From the NCBI GenBank assembly GCA_027117675.1, contig JAJAYM010000311.1:1-7626 (forward strand): DNA of 7,626 nt. Reading direction: 5' to 3'. A program made the position numbers and the translations under genes. This document shows, piece after piece, positions 4,953 through 7,626 of this stretch. Source of the DNA: Actinomycetes bacterium. Its GTDB lineage: Bacteria > Actinomycetota > Actinomycetes > JAHEKZ01. The notes under the pieces were generated by a model. The model was not told the origin of the DNA, did no database searches, and saw only the letters and a program-made list of their open reading frames with translations. Every line of letters begins with the position of its first letter. Position 1 is the stretch's first letter.

Positions 4953-6338
4953 ATGGTCGACCGACTTACGCCGCTGGATGCGTCCTTCTTGTACATGGAG
5001 GAGGCCGCGACGCCCATGCACATCGGCGGGCTGGCGATCTTCGCGGCACCAGACGGCCCACTCGATGCATCGAGACTGGCCGAGCTCGTTGCCGCACGCC
5101 TTGACCTCGTGCCACGCTACCGCCAGCGCGTGCAGGAGGTTCCAGGCGGCATCGCAGCTCCCGTCTGGATCGACGATGAAGGCTTTGACCTCGGTTACCA
5201 CGTTCGGCGTACCGCGCTACCGCGTCCCGGGAACGATGCCCAGCTTCACGAGCTGGTGGCGCGGGTGCTCTCGCGGCCACTCGACCGCGGTCGTCCGCTC
5301 TGGGAGATGTACCTCGTTGAAGGTCTCGCTGACGGGCGCATTGCGCTCATCACGAAGACCCATCAGGCACTCGTCGACGGAGTCGGTGCGATCGAGATAG
5401 GGGAGGTTTTGTTCGACGACGGCCCTGACGTCGCTGATCTCGACCACGACACTGCGTGGCTTCCGCGTCGTGGTCCCTCGACCGTCCGGTTGGTGACCGA
5501 CGCCGTTGGTGACGTCGTGGGGCGTCCGAGTGTTGTGGTAGAAACGCTGCGACACGGAGTCGCCGACGTCGGACGGACGGTTGGTCGCCTAGGCGCGGCA
5601 GCAGGCGGCGCTCTGCTGATGGCCAGCACGGTTGCCAGAACCGCACCGCGTTCGCCTCTCAATGTTGACATCGGCCAGGCTCGACGCTTCGCCACAACAG
5701 TGTCAGCGCTCGACGACTTCCGTCTCCTCCGTCAGCACTACGACGCAAACATCCATGACGTCGTTCTCGCCACCGTTACCGGTGGGTTGCGTGCCTGGTT
5801 GCAGATGCGTGGTGAGCCAGTGACAGGACGGTCGACAGTTCGAGCACTCGTCCCAGTCAGCATCAACGAGGACGGCGATGTTTCATCGCTCGCGACTGTC
5901 GTGCTTGAGCTTCCAGTCGGTGAGCCCTCGCCGGTGATTCGGTTGCACCAGGTTGCCTATGCAATGCGTGCGGGATTGGAAGACCGCCGAACCGTCAGCG
6001 CCCAGCGGCTCGCCGGGCTGGCCGGCTTCGCGCCGCCCCCCCTTCACGCGGCGGGCGCGCGGCTGGCGGCCGGGCGTTCGGCCCGGGGGTTCAACCTCCT
6101 CGTCCCCAACGCGCCGGGCCCCCAGCAGCCGCGTTACCTAGCCGGGGCTCGGCTGCTTGAGGCCTATCCGGTCTCGCCGTTGTCGAAGGGACAGGCGCTG
6201 AGCGTCGGGGTCACCTCTTATGACGGTCAGGTATTCGTTGGCTTGTTTGGTGACCGTGATGCGATGCCAGACCTCGACGTACTCGGCCAGTGTCTGCACG
6301 ACGCCCTCGACGAACTCTTGGCGACGATTGACGCCTAG
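4953..6338 (+). CDS. WS/DGAT-family wax ester/triacylglycerol synthase-like acyltransferase
   Basis: This encodes 461 residues, a usual full length for the family. Members transfer fatty acyl groups from acyl-CoA to diacylglycerol or long-chain alcohols. The N-terminal domain begins LTPLDASFLYMEE and TPMHIGGLAIF, and has PLWEMYLVEGL before the active-site motif. The motif HHxxxDG is HQALVDG here (His137, Gln138, Asp142, Gly143): the second, catalytic His is Gln. The C-terminal domain carries LVPVSI, NLLVPNAPGP (386-390 instead of the common NVPGP), YLAGARLLEAYPVSPL and QALSVGVTSYDG. Gln may be a feature of a subclade, as I recall KTHQALVDG in relatives, or a loss of acyltransferase activity. 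No strong Shine-Dalgarno precedes the ATG at 4953. From memory, M. tuberculosis WS/DGAT genes Rv3233c/Rv3234c also neighbour Rv3235. Family membership is certain; substrate and activity are not. Confidence 0.92.
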   Translation: MVDRLTPLDASFLYMEEAATPMHIGGLAIFAAPDGPLDASRLAELVAARLDLVPRYRQRVQEVPGGIAAPVWIDDEGFDLGYHVRRTALPRPGNDAQLHELVARVLSRPLDRGRPLWEMYLVEGLADGRIALITKTHQALVDGVGAIEIGEVLFDDGPDVADLDHDTAWLPRRGPSTVRLVTDAVGDVVGRPSVVVETLRHGVADVGRTVGRLGAAAGGALLMASTVARTAPRSPLNVDIGQARRFATTVSALDDFRLLRQHYDANIHDVVLATVTGGLRAWLQMRGEPVTGRSTVRALVPVSINEDGDVSSLATVVLELPVGEPSPVIRLHQVAYAMRAGLEDRRTVSAQRLAGLAGFAPPPLHAAGARLAAGRSARGFNLLVPNAPGPQQPRYLAGARLLEAYPVSPLSKGQALSVGVTSYDGQVFVGLFGDRDAMPDLDVLGQCLHDALDELLATIDA

Positions 6339-6342
6339 GGCG

Positions 6343-6354
6343 AGGCGTACGCCT
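6343..6354. repeat. Perfect 12-bp palindrome after the acyltransferase stop
   Basis: AGGCGTACGCCT is its own reverse complement, five bases after the stop at 6336-6338. The ACGCCT at 6331-6336 can also pair with AGGCGT at 6343-6348 to form a hairpin across the stop. No T-run follows, so a classical intrinsic terminator is not supported. A regulator half-site or chance are alternatives. The rest of the 85-bp gap to the next gene holds CACGATGAT and CACGACGAT direct repeats and no convincing promoter. Confidence 0.35.
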
Positions 6355-6423
6355 GTCGTAAGTGTTGGCTCCGTGCCACGATGATCCCATCACCGGGCAC
6401 GACGATTCGTGAGAGGTCGCCGA

Positions 6424-7626
6424 ATGGATGCTGTCTCGCAGGTTCCGCTCCCGCGCAATGAGCCCATTCGGTACTACCTGCCAGGGTCAACCGAGCGGGC
6501 CAGCCTGGAGGTGGCGTTGAAAGACCTGGCCGGCGCCGAGCGCGAGCTGCCGATGGTGATAGGTGGGCGGGCAAAGATGGGGTCGGGCGACGAGATGGCG
6601 GTGGTGCAGCCCCACAATCGTCGGCACATCCTCGGCCGACTACGAGACGCCACGCCTGCCGACGCTGCTCACGCCGTGGCCGCCGCCAAGGCAGCCGCCC
6701 CCGCGTGGCGGGCCCTCAGCTACGACGACCGGGCAGCGATCTTGCTGCGTGCCGCCGATCTGCTGGCCGGTCCGTGGCGCGACCGGCTCAATGCAGCCAC
6801 GATGCTCGGGCAGTCCAAGACTGCGTTTCAAGCCGAGATCGACGCTGCATGCGAACTCATCGACTTCTGGCGGTTCAACGTTGCCTTTGGCAAGCAGGTG
6901 CTAGGTGAGCAGCCGATCTCGTCGGCGGGGGTCTGGAACCGGCTCGACCACCGCCCGCTCGAAGGATTTGTGTACGCAGTCACGCCGTTCAACTTCACCG
7001 CGATCGCCGGCAACCTCCCAACGGCCCCCGCGCTCATGGGCAACACCGTCGTTTGGAAGCCGGCATCGTCGCAGCAGTTTGCGGCCACACTTCTGATGGA
7101 CCTGCTTCAGGAGGCAGGGTTGCCGTCCGGGGTGATCAATATGGTGACCGGCCACGGAACGCACACCAGCGATGTCGTTTTTGCGGACCCCGATTTGGCA
7201 GGTATCCACTTCACCGGGTCGACCCCCGTCTTCCAGGCATTCTGGAAGCGGATGGCTGACAACCTCACGAGCTACCGCTCCTATCCGCGACTGGTGGGTG
7301 AGACGGGAGGGAAGGACTTCGTCGTCGCCCACTCATCGGCAGACGTCGATGTGCTCCGAACGGCGCTGGTGCGCGGGGCGTTTGAGTACCAGGGGCAAAA
7401 GTGCTCGGCCGCTTCACGTGCCTACGTCCCTCGCAGCCTCTGGGGGGAGCTCCGGGATGCACTCGCCGCTGATGTCGAGGGGCTGACGATGGGCGACGTC
7501 ACTGACCTGTCTAACTTCATGGGAGCGGTGATCGACGACCGAGCCTTCACCAAGCACGCGGACGTTCTGGCGCGCGCCGCGTCCGACGCTGATGTTGAGG
7601 TGCTGGCGGGTGGAACGGCTGACGAC
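6424..7626 (+). CDS. pruA: 1-pyrroline-5-carboxylate dehydrogenase (L-glutamate gamma-semialdehyde dehydrogenase), C-terminus beyond the window
   Basis: 401 codons are present and open to the right edge, of about 540 expected. The ATG at 6424 has a GAGAGG Shine-Dalgarno (6411-6416). The enzyme oxidises glutamate gamma-semialdehyde, the open form of 1-pyrroline-5-carboxylate, to glutamate with NAD+, the second step of proline degradation, in the cytoplasm. Aldehyde dehydrogenase signs are in order: the VTPFNFTAIAGNLPTAPALMGN segment with Asn190, the cofactor-binding WKPAS (Lys212), IHFTGSTPVFQAFWK, the general-base motif LVGETGGKDFV (Glu293) and the nucleophile in GQKCSAASRAYVP (Cys327). The N-terminal stretch with IRYYLPGS and DLAGAERELPMVIGG is typical of PruA rather than of general aldehyde dehydrogenases. 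All catalytic residues in view are intact. PRODH (PutA-type or separate) might follow downstream but is not in the window. It is likely a separate unit from the acyltransferase, though on the same strand. Confidence 0.93.
   Translation, partial: MDAVSQVPLPRNEPIRYYLPGSTERASLEVALKDLAGAERELPMVIGGRAKMGSGDEMAVVQPHNRRHILGRLRDATPADAAHAVAAAKAAAPAWRALSYDDRAAILLRAADLLAGPWRDRLNAATMLGQSKTAFQAEIDAACELIDFWRFNVAFGKQVLGEQPISSAGVWNRLDHRPLEGFVYAVTPFNFTAIAGNLPTAPALMGNTVVWKPASSQQFAATLLMDLLQEAGLPSGVINMVTGHGTHTSDVVFADPDLAGIHFTGSTPVFQAFWKRMADNLTSYRSYPRLVGETGGKDFVVAHSSADVDVLRTALVRGAFEYQGQKCSAASRAYVPRSLWGELRDALAADVEGLTMGDVTDLSNFMGAVIDDRAFTKHADVLARAASDADVEVLAGGTADD

Overview
The window looks like chromosomal DNA from a high-GC actinobacterium (Actinomycetota). 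The evidence is strong G/C preference at third codon positions, several GTG starts, clear Shine-Dalgarno motifs and families typical of that phylum: an Rv3235-like (DUF6459) protein, a WS/DGAT-type wax ester/triacylglycerol synthase, an excisionase-fold HTH protein with BldC-like organisation, and an actinobacterial single-domain PruA. The species cannot be named from the sequence alone.

Layout. Positions 1-187 probably hold the N-terminal end of a minus-strand gene that leaves the left edge (unidentified, low confidence). Positions 316 to about 645 carry a decayed sulfotransferase: an intact start and a recognisable nucleotide-binding loop, then an in-frame stop, two changes of frame and loss of the C-terminal two thirds where it meets the next gene. 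At 663-1217 (minus) lies the DUF6459/Rv3235-family protein. A divergent AT-rich intergenic region follows, then an unrecognised plus-strand gene (about 1360-1944) whose product has two related Sm-like beta-strand repeats. It converges with and overlaps by 14 bp a minus-strand HTH gene (1931-2227). A second divergent region with an inverted repeat next to the HTH start leads into a plus-strand run. This run contains a membrane-anchored SAF/CpaB-like protein (2381-3061), a CpaE-like ParA/MinD-superfamily protein (3058-4341), a HAD-superfamily protein (4259-4909) and a WS/DGAT acyltransferase (4953-6338). After an 85-bp gap comes the first 401 codons of 1-pyrroline-5-carboxylate dehydrogenase (6424 to the right edge).

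How the genes may work together. SAF and CpaE-like genes overlap by four bases (GTGA) and resemble the CpaB/CpaE pair of Flp/Tad pilus systems, but no secretion ATPase, platform protein, prepilin or prepilin peptidase is visible. From memory, M. tuberculosis also has Rv3235 next to WS/DGAT genes (Rv3233c/Rv3234c), so the block from DUF6459 to the acyltransferase may be an old conserved actinobacterial neighbourhood of unknown joint function, perhaps linked to the cell envelope. This is inference. Three members show substitutions at key positions: no Walker A lysine in the CpaE-like protein, Tyr for the second Asp of HAD motif I, and HQxxxDG for HHxxxDG in the acyltransferase.

No tRNA, rRNA, CRISPR array, insertion sequence or classical U-tract terminator was seen.
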